From Peristeroidobacter soli (lineage in GTDB: Bacteria > Pseudomonadota > Gammaproteobacteria > Steroidobacterales > Steroidobacteraceae), in contig NZ_RYEV01000003.1 in NCBI RefSeq assembly GCF_004138485.1, positions 558,001 to 622,000 on the forward strand: a DNA stretch of 64,000 nt, read 5' to 3'. A program made the translations under genes and the position numbers. Of this stretch, positions 1-8,118 are shown piece by piece. Below the pieces are notes generated by a model. The model saw nothing but the letters and a program-made list of their open reading frames with translations, had not been told where the DNA came from and ran no database searches. Position 1 is the first letter of the stretch; the number at the start of each line of letters is the position of its first letter.

Positions 1-129
1 TGGCAGCAGCGCGATGACGACGCCGGCCACGGCCAGCATCGTGGGATAGGGGACTGCGAAGCGTCGCGTCACCTGCAATAGCAGGATGGCGACGAACAGG
101 AGGATGAGCAAAGTCTCGAAAAACGCCAT
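1..129 (-). CDS. Na+/H+ antiporter, NhaP/CPA1-like (N-terminal fragment)
   Basis: Only the first 43 codons lie inside the window; the gene continues past position 1. The peptide starts MAFFETLLILLFVAILLL, a first transmembrane helix, and continues with RRFAVPYPTMLAVAG. The PYP motif after the first helix is typical of CPA1-type sodium/proton antiporters, which exchange cytoplasmic sodium for external protons. Start ATG is at 127-129. The family call rests on this short stretch only, and another polytopic antiporter family is possible. Confidence 0.6.
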   Translation of the reverse strand, partial: MAFFETLLILLFVAILLLQVTRRFAVPYPTMLAVAGVVIALLP

Positions 130-256
130 GACAGTGCGGAGCTCCGGTTAGCAGGCGGTCACATTCCAAAGTGTGGACCATCTTGACTCTAATTTTATTA
201 AGGCCGCCAGAGGTGTCGGTACAGTGGGCGCCCTGCATTCCAACAACGGTGGCCGA

Positions 257-868
257 ATGTCTAACTCACTGCGGGCGGTGAAGGTTCTTGTGGCGCTTAC
301 GGTTGCCGGCTGCCTGGCGGCGTGCGGCAAGACCGGGCAGCCAGCCGCCACGCCCGCGCCGAGCGCCAGCCCGGTCAAATTGACCGCGGGCGTTCAGGAC
401 ATCATGCGGGACATGATCGATCCGGCCGCGGATTTTCTGTGGGAATCGGTCAGCACCACCGAAACTGCCCAGGGCGTCGAAGAGAAACAGCCGCGCACCG
501 ACGAAGAGTGGGCCGAGGTCCGCAAGCACGCGCTCATCCTCGCTGAATCCGCAAATCTGCTGCTGCTCGATGGCCGGCATGTCGCGCGTGAAGGCAAGCA
601 GCTCGAAGATCACGGGACGCCGGGCAATCTCACGGCCGCCGAATCGGAGCAGGTCATCGCCGCGGATCGCGCGACCTTCATCGGGTTCGGGCAGGCGCTG
701 CACGATGTGGGTGTCGCGTTCCTCAACGCGGCCGAAGAGCGCAGCCCGCAAGGAATCATGAATGCCGGCGAAACCATGGATCACGTGTGCGAAGGCTGTC
801 ACCTGAAGTTCTGGTATCCCGGTCAGGTCATTCCGCCGCTGCCGGATCAGGCTCCCGAAAAGAAGTGA
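257..868 (+). CDS. lipoprotein with one C-terminal c-type heme motif
   Basis: The protein has 203 residues if translation starts at the ATG at 257. This start gives a clean lipoprotein signal (hydrophobic LVALTVAGCLAAC with the lipobox Cys near residue 23); the longer upstream frame has no signal. A Pro/Ala linker follows, then a helical domain and a CEGCH heme-attachment motif near residue 178, close to the C-terminus. A single CxxCH at the end of a helical bundle resembles cytochrome c'/c556-like proteins. It is inferred to be periplasmic and membrane-anchored, with an electron-transfer role. Its 3' end overlaps the convergent PepSY gene by 41 bp. Partner and substrate are unknown. Confidence 0.7.
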   Translation: MSNSLRAVKVLVALTVAGCLAACGKTGQPAATPAPSASPVKLTAGVQDIMRDMIDPAADFLWESVSTTETAQGVEEKQPRTDEEWAEVRKHALILAESANLLLLDGRHVAREGKQLEDHGTPGNLTAAESEQVIAADRATFIGFGQALHDVGVAFLNAAEERSPQGIMNAGETMDHVCEGCHLKFWYPGQVIPPLPDQAPEKK

Positions 869-2291
869 CGGCGGGCGTCGCCCGCTTCATGCCCATCAAT
901 AACAGCACGGCCGCGCTGGCCAGCATGCTCGCATTCACGCCGATGGGAATCGGTGTGAGCGCAGCTGCGCCGAACTTCACGAAGTAACCCACGATCAGCG
1001 CGGCGATCGTCACGGCTCCCGCGATCTGCAGTCGCTGCTTGGCCAATGTTTCATCGTTCCAGTGATGCGCGATGGCGCATGAGATTGCGACGACGATCCA
1101 GAACACCGGCGTGCCCGGGATGCCGAGCAACACCAGCGCGACCGCCGACAATGCCAGCGCCGGCACCGTGCCCCACACGAGCCCCGCCCAGACCGTGTTC
1201 AGGAAGTCCTGTCGCTTGCGTTTGGCCAGCCAGACGTTGAAGCCCGTGACCGACACGACCGACATCGCCAGACCAAGGATGAAATACAGCACTTTGACGC
1301 CAAAGCCGCCGAAATGTCCGAAGTGCAGCCGATACGTCGAGTAAACGACCTGCCGGCCGGGTGGGCCGTCCGAGTAACCGACTTTGTCGATGAAGTTGCC
1401 GGCGGTGTCGAAGTGATATTGCTCCACATAGATCAGCCGGTCCGGCAGCTGCGTGCCCACCAGCATGAACTGCCCGGGCTTGCCGGCTTCCTCGATGGTG
1501 ACGTACAGCGGTGTCGTCCCGGGCGCCATCGCTTTGGTCTGAGCGATCGCCTTGCTGAGCGCGATCGGGGTGAGCTTCTGTTCCAGCTTCGGTTCTTCGC
1601 CGAACACCTGTGCGAACAGCTTGGTGGTGTCGCCGTTGGTGTAGATGCCCGCGAACACCATCGCCATCAACTGCGCGAAGCCGAAGTACGCACCGGTGAT
1701 TGCAATCATCAGCTGGAACGGCGAGCTCCACACACTGAGGCGATTGTGAATATCCGCCTGCTCCAGGTGTTTCGAGCCCCCCAGCCGAAGCACGAACGCA
1801 TCCTTGAAAATGCGCGGATGCGCGATCAGCCCCGACACGATCAAGCCGCACAGGATGGCGCCCAGCGCGCTCACGATGTACATGCCGAAGCTTTCCGGCA
1901 GATGCAGATAGAGATGCAGATTGATCAGCAGGTGGGTCCACTCATGATTCACTCGCTCGCCGCGGGAACCGTCGGGATTGATGAACCAGCCCTCCTTCTC
2001 GCTCGAGATGCTGGCGCGCGGCGACTCCGGAGAGGGCAGATTGACGAACATGTGTTCGGTGACTTCGACGCCGCTGGCCACGAGCTCGTGATAGGCGCGC
2101 TCCAATGTGGCCGGGTCGTACTCCTTCACTTCCTGGATCCGCGGCTGTTCCCAGCGCTCCAGCTCCGGATAGAACACCGCCAGCGTGCCCGACAGACACA
2201 CCAGATACATCAGCGCGCCCACCATCAGGCCGAGCCACGAATGACTCGACAGCGATTGTTTGACCAGGCTTGCGGAAGGAATGAGGTTCAT
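828..2291 (-). CDS. PepSY-associated transmembrane protein
   Basis: This 487-residue integral membrane protein has an N-terminal helix (WLGLMVGALMYLVCLSGTL, about residues 20-38), a large periplasmic region and further helices near residues 140-165, 195-215, 330-355 and at the C-terminus. The first helix with its conserved LSGTL and following W/E-rich segment, and the HLH/HLPE and RLHFGHFGG motifs, match the PepSY_TM family. Members occur next to iron-siderophore uptake genes and are proposed to act as periplasmic reductases or export modulators; that role is not established here. The gene lies 1 bp downstream of the next minus-strand membrane gene, so the two form an operon. No TonB receptor is visible nearby. 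Confidence 0.8.
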   Translation of the reverse strand: MNLIPSASLVKQSLSSHSWLGLMVGALMYLVCLSGTLAVFYPELERWEQPRIQEVKEYDPATLERAYHELVASGVEVTEHMFVNLPSPESPRASISSEKEGWFINPDGSRGERVNHEWTHLLINLHLYLHLPESFGMYIVSALGAILCGLIVSGLIAHPRIFKDAFVLRLGGSKHLEQADIHNRLSVWSSPFQLMIAITGAYFGFAQLMAMVFAGIYTNGDTTKLFAQVFGEEPKLEQKLTPIALSKAIAQTKAMAPGTTPLYVTIEEAGKPGQFMLVGTQLPDRLIYVEQYHFDTAGNFIDKVGYSDGPPGRQVVYSTYRLHFGHFGGFGVKVLYFILGLAMSVVSVTGFNVWLAKRKRQDFLNTVWAGLVWGTVPALALSAVALVLLGIPGTPVFWIVVAISCAIAHHWNDETLAKQRLQIAGAVTIAALIVGYFVKFGAAALTPIPIGVNASMLASAAVLLLMGMKRATPAVTSFREPDPAAAE

Positions 2292-2292
2292 A

Positions 2293-2847
2293 TCAGAGCC
2301 CCGCGGTGACGACGCCGATCAGGCCCAGCACGACAATGGTGACAACGGGACGTGCGAGCTTGCTGTCGGCGAGCGCCCAGTATGCCGCGCAGCCCCACAG
2401 GAACGGCATGAGCAGAATGGCGAACGCGAGATGACTCACGTAACTGAACGGCAGCGCTCGCGCCAGGGCGACGCTGAACAAAGTCGCGGCGGCTGCGCTC
2501 AGCGGGACGGTGATTACAAACAGCAGCAGATGACGCGACAACGAACGCGTGCCGTCCGTTTCGATGGACTCGACCTTCTCAGTGGCTTTGCGTTTGCGAA
2601 CCTTGGCCTGGCGCAGCTCCAGATTGGTGGCGACCAGCAGCCACGCGACCAGGGCGGGCGCGGTGACAATCAAGGTGGTGCCGAATTCCGCACCGCTGGC
2701 TCGGATCGCGAAATAGCCGGACGCGATCAGCAACAGCCAGCCCAGCAACGTCGGCCGGAGTTGCGCCGGCAGCCGATCTTTCCACGAGCTGTACAAGCAG
2801 CCCACGCCCGCGATGCCGAGCGCGAAGGCCGCGATGGTGTTGATCAT
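2293..2847 (-). CDS. small polytopic membrane protein, partner of the PepSY protein
   Basis: The protein has 184 residues from the ATG at 2845-2847, and five to six hydrophobic segments. The first half (GWLLLIASGYFAIRASG followed by a second helix) recalls DUF3325 proteins, and the second half (LARALPFSYVSHLAFAILL ... AYWALADSKL) recalls DUF3649. Both are small membrane families that usually sit as separate genes beside PepSY_TM proteins in iron-uptake loci. If correct, this gene is a fusion of the two; this is a pattern judgement from memory. It is directly upstream of and co-directional with the PepSY gene, which supports a shared function. An upstream in-frame ATG adding ten residues lacks a hydrophobic reason to be preferred. 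Confidence 0.6.
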   Translation of the reverse strand: MINTIAAFALGIAGVGCLYSSWKDRLPAQLRPTLLGWLLLIASGYFAIRASGAEFGTTLIVTAPALVAWLLVATNLELRQAKVRKRKATEKVESIETDGTRSLSRHLLLFVITVPLSAAAATLFSVALARALPFSYVSHLAFAILLMPFLWGCAAYWALADSKLARPVVTIVVLGLIGVVTAGL

Positions 2848-2956
2848 CGCCGGGGCCTGGTGTCTGGAGGGATCCAAGCCTAGCGCGGCGCATTTTTATC
2901 GACAATGGGCCGCAGCGCGGCCTACCCGAGGCTGGCGAATGCCTACCCGGGGCGGG

Positions 2957-3505
2957 TTACTTGAACCGTCCGATCCAGGTCTCGAAGTCGTTGAGCAGGG
3001 TGGTGAGCAGCTTGATCGTGTCTTCGCTGGTGAGCTTGCCGGTGCTGTCGAACAGCTTCGAAGCCTCGGAGAGATAGATCTCCGGCGACGGCATCACCGG
3101 TACGCCAATCACAGACAGCAACAAGCGCAGCTGCTGATGCGAAGCCATTGCGCCCAGCCTGCCCGGGCTCAGCGAGATCACGGCGGCCGGTTTACCCTTC
3201 CATACCCCTTGCTTCGGCGGCCGCGTGCCGACATCGATGCAGTTTTTCACAGCGGCCGGCATGCCGCGGTTGTATTCGGGAGTAATGAACAGAATCGCGT
3301 CGCTGCTCTTCACCTGGTCCCGAAACGTCGTCCACGCGGGCGGCGGCGTGTCCGTCTCCAAATCCTGGTTGTAGAGCGGCAGCTCGCCGATGCCGATCTC
3401 GGTGAGCTTGAATGACGACGGCGCGAGATCCGGCAGCGCGCGCGACAACATCCGGGTGTACGCGCCTTTGCGAAGGCTGCCGACGATGTAACCGATGTTT
3501 GTCAT
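2957..3505 (-). CDS. NAD(P)H-dependent FMN reductase
   Basis: This 182-residue flavodoxin-fold protein has the FMN-phosphate-binding motif GSLRKGAYTRML at residues 9-20 and the family motif TPEYNRGMPAAVKNCID near residues 77-93. Both are typical of the NADPH_dep_FMN_red family (ChrR, SsuE and azoreductase relatives). Such enzymes use NAD(P)H to reduce FMN, quinones or chromate in the cytoplasm. The start codon overlaps the stop of the upstream lipocalin gene (ATGA, 3502-3505), indicating translational coupling. The physiological electron acceptor cannot be deduced. Confidence 0.88.
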   Translation of the reverse strand: MTNIGYIVGSLRKGAYTRMLSRALPDLAPSSFKLTEIGIGELPLYNQDLETDTPPPAWTTFRDQVKSSDAILFITPEYNRGMPAAVKNCIDVGTRPPKQGVWKGKPAAVISLSPGRLGAMASHQQLRLLLSVIGVPVMPSPEIYLSEASKLFDSTGKLTSEDTIKLLTTLLNDFETWIGRFK

Positions 3506-4047
3506 GGAGTGCTCCGGGGCGGGGGTTGAGTCTGTTGGGGCACGCGTCGCAGAAGGCTCATGTCGTAGCCCATGGCGCGTACTCGCTCCGACAGTGCATC
3601 GTATTCAGCTGCTGAAATGCGCGGCGTGCGCGACATGATCCAGACATAGTCGCGCTGTTTGCGGGCGATGATGGTCTGTTGATACTGCGGGTCGAGGTAG
3701 GCGATGACGTAGTCGGCCTGCAGCGGCCAGACGAATTGCATGCCCCACTCGGCGTTACTGCGAGTGTTGCGGACGTGGCCTTTGGGCCGATACGTCTTGA
3801 GCGGCCCGTCCGGTGCGTCTTGATTGAACGTGAATGTCGTGATGATCGTGCCGTCGGAGCGCAGCCGATACGACTCGACGGCGTTGTATGCGCCCTTCTC
3901 CAGAAAGGTCGGGATGTGCGCGATGACGTACCAGTCGCCCATGTAGCGCGGCAGATCCACGCTCGCGACCGGTTGCAGCGGCGGCTTCGGCGGTGTGGAC
4001 TGGCAGCCGGCCAGCAGTGCGAGCAGCAGGTAAACAATGTGCTTCAT
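3502..4047 (-). CDS. blc: outer-membrane lipocalin (Blc-like lipoprotein)
   Basis: The protein has 181 residues, with a lipoprotein signal MKHIVYLLLALLAGC (lipobox LAGC, Cys15) and then the lipocalin signature GDWYVIAHIP at about residues 36-45. Beta-strand-rich sequence follows, with YRLRSDGTI and the closing motif DYVWIMSRTP. This is the expected size and layout of bacterial Blc, an outer-membrane lipoprotein binding lysophospholipids or fatty acids. It is translationally coupled to the FMN reductase downstream. The divergent gene on the plus strand begins 62 bp away, so the two share a promoter region. Confidence 0.88.
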   Translation of the reverse strand: MKHIVYLLLALLAGCQSTPPKPPLQPVASVDLPRYMGDWYVIAHIPTFLEKGAYNAVESYRLRSDGTIITTFTFNQDAPDGPLKTYRPKGHVRNTRSNAEWGMQFVWPLQADYVIAYLDPQYQQTIIARKQRDYVWIMSRTPRISAAEYDALSERVRAMGYDMSLLRRVPQQTQPPPRSTP

Positions 4048-4109
4048 GGCCCACCCATCTTATTATCGAATCGCGACAGGTCGCCATTCGTTCCACTGGG
4101 AGAGGCTGG

Positions 4110-4637
4110 ATGCGTTTTCGTGTGCTGTTGATTTCGCTGGGGGCGCTGGCCACTGGCAATGCGGTCTCGGCGGAGCGCGGTGTCGAAGCGCTTGCCTGGC
4201 TCGCCGGCTGCTGGCAGCCGGAAAAGGGCGATGCGGGATCGCTGGAACATTGGCTGCCGCCGGCCGGTGGCACCATGCTGGGTGTCAGCCGCACGGTGAA
4301 GAACGGCAAGACCGTGGAGTTCGAGTTCATGCAGCTGCGGACCAATACCGAGGGCAAGGTCGTGTTCATCGCGCTGCCGTCGGGGCAACAGGAGACCACG
4401 TTTGTCGCTGCAACCGTCGATCATGACTCGGCGACGTTCGAGAACCCCGGGCACGACTTTCCGCAGAAAGTGATCTATCGGTTGCAGCCGGACGGCCGGC
4501 TCGTCGCGCGTATCGAAGGCACGCGCGACGGCAAGGTACGAGGCGTGGATTTTCCCATGAAGCGCGTCTCGTGCGACGCGCTCTCGGGGGTTACGGCTTT
4601 ACCGGCTTCAACAGCAGATCGTGGTAGTCGAAACTGA
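4110..4637 (+). CDS. secreted DUF6265-type protein
   Basis: The protein has 175 residues starting at the ATG at 4110 and a cleavable signal (FRVLLISLGALATGNAVSA). The mature part contains LAWLAGCWQPE near residue 30, then GGTMLGVSR, FEFMQL, and FENPGHDFPQKVIYR near residue 115. The W(L)xGCW ... GTMLG(V/M)SR ... NPxHDFPxxIxY arrangement is that of the DUF6265 / lipocalin-like periplasmic family. The function is unknown and a small beta-barrel binding a hydrophobic ligand is plausible. It is divergent from blc and its 3' end overlaps the convergent serine hydrolase gene by 47 bp. Confidence 0.75.
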   Translation: MRFRVLLISLGALATGNAVSAERGVEALAWLAGCWQPEKGDAGSLEHWLPPAGGTMLGVSRTVKNGKTVEFEFMQLRTNTEGKVVFIALPSGQQETTFVAATVDHDSATFENPGHDFPQKVIYRLQPDGRLVARIEGTRDGKVRGVDFPMKRVSCDALSGVTALPASTADRGSRN

Positions 4638-6180
4638 AATCCGCCAGCGGTGAAATCGCCTGCAGCCGCGCGAAATCGACGCTGCCATCCGCCTTCAGCG
4701 TGAATGTGATGTAAGCGTCTTCCATGCGGCGATCGGTGAAGCGCGTGCGAAAGGTGTCGAAACGCACGTGCTCCAAGAGGCCGTTCATGCCGGGCGAGCT
4801 CTTGAAGTCGATGTTCAGCGTGCCACCGTTGTTGGTGACGACCACGTCGCCATACCAGGCGTCGCGATAGGTCGCGGCGTAGGCCTGCGGTTCCAAGGAC
4901 GGGCCCTTGGCGTTCTGCTCTTTCTTGGCAGCATCGGCTGCGTCGAGCACGCGGATTGCGTCGGCGATCTTGGCGTCGTATGCCTTGGTGAAAGCAGCCA
5001 CCCAATCGGTGCGGGCCAGACCGAGGTAGTGATCCAGCAAGGTGTAAGAGATGGCTTCACGCGCCTCGGTATCTTCCGAGTTGATCATCACCATGAAGCC
5101 GACTTTCTTCTCGGGGATCAGGAACGTCACCGAGGCGGCGCCTTCCAGAAAGCCCTGATGAGTCACGATGCGATGACCGCGATAGTCCTTCACGTTCCAG
5201 CCCAGTGCATACGTCTGGAACGTCGGATCGAGCGCGGCGAGGGCCGGGTGCTCGGGGCTGACCGGCATGAGCACGTGCGGCTTCCACATTTCATTCGCCT
5301 GCGCTTCGCTGAACAGGCGCGAGCTGCCCAACACACCGCGATCGAGCTGCAATTGCATCCAGCGCACCATGTCGTGCGGGCTGGCGTTGATTCCGCCGGC
5401 GGGCGCGGCGTTGTCCCAGCCCGAGGCGATCGACAACGGCTCGACGTTGCCGCCGACGTTGCGTGAGCGCCCGTTGAGACGGGCATGCGGCCAGCTGCGG
5501 TTGTCGGTTTTGACTCGGGTGGACGAAGGCACGGATTCATTCATGCCGAGTGGCGTGAAGATGCGTTTGACGATGAAGTCTTCCCAGGAGTCGCCGCTGA
5601 CCGCTGCGATAACCTGGCCGGCCACGACATAGAGAATGTTGTCGTAGGCGTAACCGCTGCGGAAGCTGGTCGCGGGCGCGATGTAGCGCAGGCGATGCAC
5701 GAGATCTTCCCGCGAAATGGTGGTTTCGGGCCAGAACATCAGGTCACCGGCGCCGAGTCCGAGGCCGCTGCGATGAACCAGCAGATCGCGAATGGTCATC
5801 TCATGTGACGCGAAGGCATCGTACATGCGGAAGCCGGGGAGCCGGTCGGCGACCTTGTCGTCCCAGCTCAACTTGCCTTCATCGACCAGGATCGCCAGCG
5901 CCGCGGAGGTGAAGGCCTTGGTGTTGGAGGCGATCGAGAACAACGTGTGCTCGTTCATCGGCGCGCCGTTGCCGAGCTTGCGCACGCCGTAGCCCTTGGT
6001 GAGCGGCGCGCGGCCCGGCTCGACCACCGCGAGCAATGCTCCGGGCACCTCGAACTTTCGCATCGACTTTTTCACCAGGGCATCGAGGTCCGAAGGCGGG
6101 GCCGCGAAGCTCAGAGGGCTGAGGCCGAGGAGCGCCGTGCAGAGCAGAGCGGAGACCGAGCGTTTGATGGTGGAGTTCAT
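4591..6180 (-). CDS. secreted serine hydrolase, beta-lactamase/CubicO family
   Basis: The protein has 529 residues from the ATG at 6178-6180, with a signal peptide ending near SFA. The class C beta-lactamase-like catalytic motifs are present: SNTK (SxxK) near residue 88, YDN (YxN) in SGYAYDNILYVVAG near residue 186, and HQG near residue 334. The C-terminal about 110 residues (YRDAWYGDVVVTNNGG ... FDTFRTRF) are a DUF3471-type lipocalin-like domain often fused to these enzymes. It is likely a periplasmic peptidase or esterase rather than a resistance beta-lactamase. Upstream positions to 6269 hold no gene. Confidence 0.88.
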   Translation of the reverse strand: MNSTIKRSVSALLCTALLGLSPLSFAAPPSDLDALVKKSMRKFEVPGALLAVVEPGRAPLTKGYGVRKLGNGAPMNEHTLFSIASNTKAFTSAALAILVDEGKLSWDDKVADRLPGFRMYDAFASHEMTIRDLLVHRSGLGLGAGDLMFWPETTISREDLVHRLRYIAPATSFRSGYAYDNILYVVAGQVIAAVSGDSWEDFIVKRIFTPLGMNESVPSSTRVKTDNRSWPHARLNGRSRNVGGNVEPLSIASGWDNAAPAGGINASPHDMVRWMQLQLDRGVLGSSRLFSEAQANEMWKPHVLMPVSPEHPALAALDPTFQTYALGWNVKDYRGHRIVTHQGFLEGAASVTFLIPEKKVGFMVMINSEDTEAREAISYTLLDHYLGLARTDWVAAFTKAYDAKIADAIRVLDAADAAKKEQNAKGPSLEPQAYAATYRDAWYGDVVVTNNGGTLNIDFKSSPGMNGLLEHVRFDTFRTRFTDRRMEDAYITFTLKADGSVDFARLQAISPLADFSFDYHDLLLKPVKP

Positions 6181-6269
6181 GCGCCTGTCCGAGGTTGAAC
6201 GGCGCATTGTAATCAGATCCCGCCGGGCGCTTCATCGCCTTCGGGTTGATGACTGCCATCAACGGGCCA

Positions 6270-6923
6270 TCATTTCAGACGCCAGGGCAGGTCCAGCCAG
6301 CCGCGCTCGGTATGCGCGGCGACTTTCTGGATCGTCGATGCGGAGCCGTTCTTGGGCAGGATCAGCCGCTGATCCTTGCGCAAGGTGCGCGGCACTCCCG
6401 ACGCGCTCATCCCGAGGCCTCTCGGCGAGATTTCGACGACGCCTTCTGAAACCGTGACGACGATGGATTGCTCGGTGTTGCTGACACTGAATTCGGTGCC
6501 CGCGCCTTCGATGCGTGCCAGGTCGGTGGTGACGATGAAGCGCCGCTGCCGATCGATGGCTTCGGCCAATGCCTTGATCTGGGCATCCTGATATTCCGAT
6601 TCCGCGGAGGGCCGCTGGTCGTCGAGCTACACGGTGTCGCGCAGGAGCGTTTCGTTGTCGAGGCGGCATTTCTGTTTGCGAAATTCATCGATGGCGCGGT
6701 TTCTCACCGCCGCGACGATGTATCGATCCAGTTCCTCGATGCCGGCGGGATGCTCGACTTTCAGCACCTGCGAGATCGCCTCATGGATGATTTCCTTGGC
6801 CAGATGCGGCGGGTGTCCGTACTTGCGGACCAGGCGGATCAGATCCGGCAAACGTCGCTGGTAGACCTCGTCGATGTTGCGAGCATGCTCGCTCGTCGCC
6901 GGCCGTCTTTTATTGTTGTCCAT
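6270..6923 (-). pseudogene. decayed ECF sigma factor / FecR fusion remnant
   Basis: Read on the minus strand, the first 98 codons (from 6923) encode sigma-70 region 2: RLPDLIRLVRKYG, AKEIIHEAISQVL and YIVAAVRNRAIDEFRKQK, as in FecI-type ECF sigma factors. An in-frame amber codon sits at 6627-6629. The same frame then continues with a sigma linker (SAESEYQDAQIKALAEAID) but never reaches region 4. It passes straight into FecR-like sequence (RRFIVTTDLARIEGAGTEF, VTVSEGVVEIS), which itself stops at 6270 before the FecR C-terminal domain. The simplest reading is a deletion that fused sigma region 2 to the middle of FecR, plus a nonsense mutation. The downstream TonB receptor is missing. Confidence 0.75.
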
Positions 6924-7048
6924 GCGTACTTAGACGACCCAGGCGGCACCCGCAGAGAATGTTTTTTAGGGGGCCATCGCACCGGTTGACATCGGAACCG
7001 TGTTCTATGGACCGCGCGGATCGGGGTCGGATTCGTTAGGATGACGCC

Positions 7049-7825
7049 ATGTGTGGCCGCTATGTCTCTCCCGCAGAAGCCGCGATCGTGCGCGCGATCG
7101 AAATCCAGCGTCACAGCTGGTCCTCGCGCTTGCGTTCGCAGGGGCTGTTCGGGATGCGTTACAACGTTTCGCCGACCGATCCCGTGCCGGTCGTGCGCGT
7201 GGTGCGCGAGCTGGATGGAGAGCGCGAAGGCACTCATCTGCGTTGGGGATTGATTCCGCACTGGGCCCGCGGCAAGGCCATGGGCAACACCATCAATGCA
7301 CGTATCGAAACATTGCGGACCAATGCTTCGTTTCGGGATGCGTGGCAGCGGGGGCAACGATGTCTGGTGGCGCTGTCCGGTTTCTATGAATGGCAGGCAC
7401 AGCCGCCGGACTGGCAGGTCGCCGTGCCTTACTACATCACCGTCGTCGATCAGGATCCGTTCTTTCTTGCCGGCCTCTGGGATCGTTCGGTGACGCCGGC
7501 GGGCGAAATGATCGAGTCCTGCACCGTCATCACTATGCCGGCGAACGAGCTGATGGCTGACATACACAATTCCAAGAAGACCGCCGGCAAACGGGTGTTG
7601 CTGGCTCAGGAAGAGCGCCGCATGCCCGCGATCCTCGCCAGGGAAGATCACCAGACCTGGCTGAGCGGCGCGCCCGAGGAGGCCTTCAAGGTGCTCAAAC
7701 AGTTTCCCTCCGGAGAAATGTTCGCTTATCCGGTCAGCAACCGGGTCAACAGCAATCGCAACGACGGTCCGGATCTGATCCAGCCGCGCGGGGAAGAAGG
7801 CGGGCAGTCGGATCTTTTCAGCTAG
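7049..7825 (+). CDS. yedK: SOS-response-associated peptidase YedK (HMCES/SRAP)
   Basis: This 258-residue protein starts MCGRY, with the catalytic and crosslinking Cys2. It carries the SRAP landmarks YNVSPTDPVPVV near residue 36, RWGLIPHWA near residue 67, NARIETL near residue 83, SGFYEW near residue 111, and TMPAN...DIHN near residues 165-175 (the usual His position). SRAP proteins form a thiazolidine crosslink with abasic sites in single-stranded DNA and shield them. Length and motif order are normal. It sits between two FecR remnants that point away from it on opposite strands, so the gene may lie at a rearrangement junction. Confidence 0.93.
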   Translation: MCGRYVSPAEAAIVRAIEIQRHSWSSRLRSQGLFGMRYNVSPTDPVPVVRVVRELDGEREGTHLRWGLIPHWARGKAMGNTINARIETLRTNASFRDAWQRGQRCLVALSGFYEWQAQPPDWQVAVPYYITVVDQDPFFLAGLWDRSVTPAGEMIESCTVITMPANELMADIHNSKKTAGKRVLLAQEERRMPAILAREDHQTWLSGAPEEAFKVLKQFPSGEMFAYPVSNRVNSNRNDGPDLIQPRGEEGGQSDLFS

Positions 7826-8044
7826 CTGAATCGGACATCGCTGCGACAGGCGTTGGAGCAGATCGGTCGCTATCGCCGCGGCTACCTCGTATGGCTCGCC
7901 GACGACGGTGCCGATGCTGCTGTCAGCGGCGTACTGCGTTTGGAAACATTGGATGAAGGCGTCGATTCGCTGCTCGCCGGTCGCGGTCTGCGACTGCTGC
8001 GCCTGCCCGGCGTCTCGATCGTGATCAAAGACTCAACGCGATAG
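7826..8044 (+). pseudogene. FecR C-terminal domain remnant
   Basis: The frame immediately after the yedK stop (and in the same frame as it) reads LRQALEQIGRYRRGYLVWL, then SGVLRLETLDEGVDSLL and LRLLRLPGVSIVI, before a stop at 8042-8044. That is the C-terminal STN-like/DUF4974 domain of FecR-type anti-sigma regulators (L..NRYrrg.ivl, SGvfrl.dld..L). No start codon with a ribosome site is evident; a TTG at 7853 is the only internal candidate. It matches the part missing from the minus-strand FecR remnant at 6270-6569, but lies 1.3 kb away in the opposite orientation. Confidence 0.6.
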
Positions 8045-8118
8045 CACCGTGATCCACGATGAACAAACACGTCGCTCTCATCGTTGCATGGCAGGAGGTG
8101 TGTCGAGCTTTCGAGAAA

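Noticed and set aside
1314-2309. Plus-strand frame opposite the PepSY gene
   Set aside because: Arg/His/Gln-rich antisense shadow; the minus-strand frame has clear membrane segments and family motifs.
6627-6629. Amber codon between sigma and FecR parts as programmed readthrough or pyrrolysine
   Set aside because: The region after it has lost sigma region 4 and is fused to a truncated FecR, so decay explains it better. No readthrough signal was seen.
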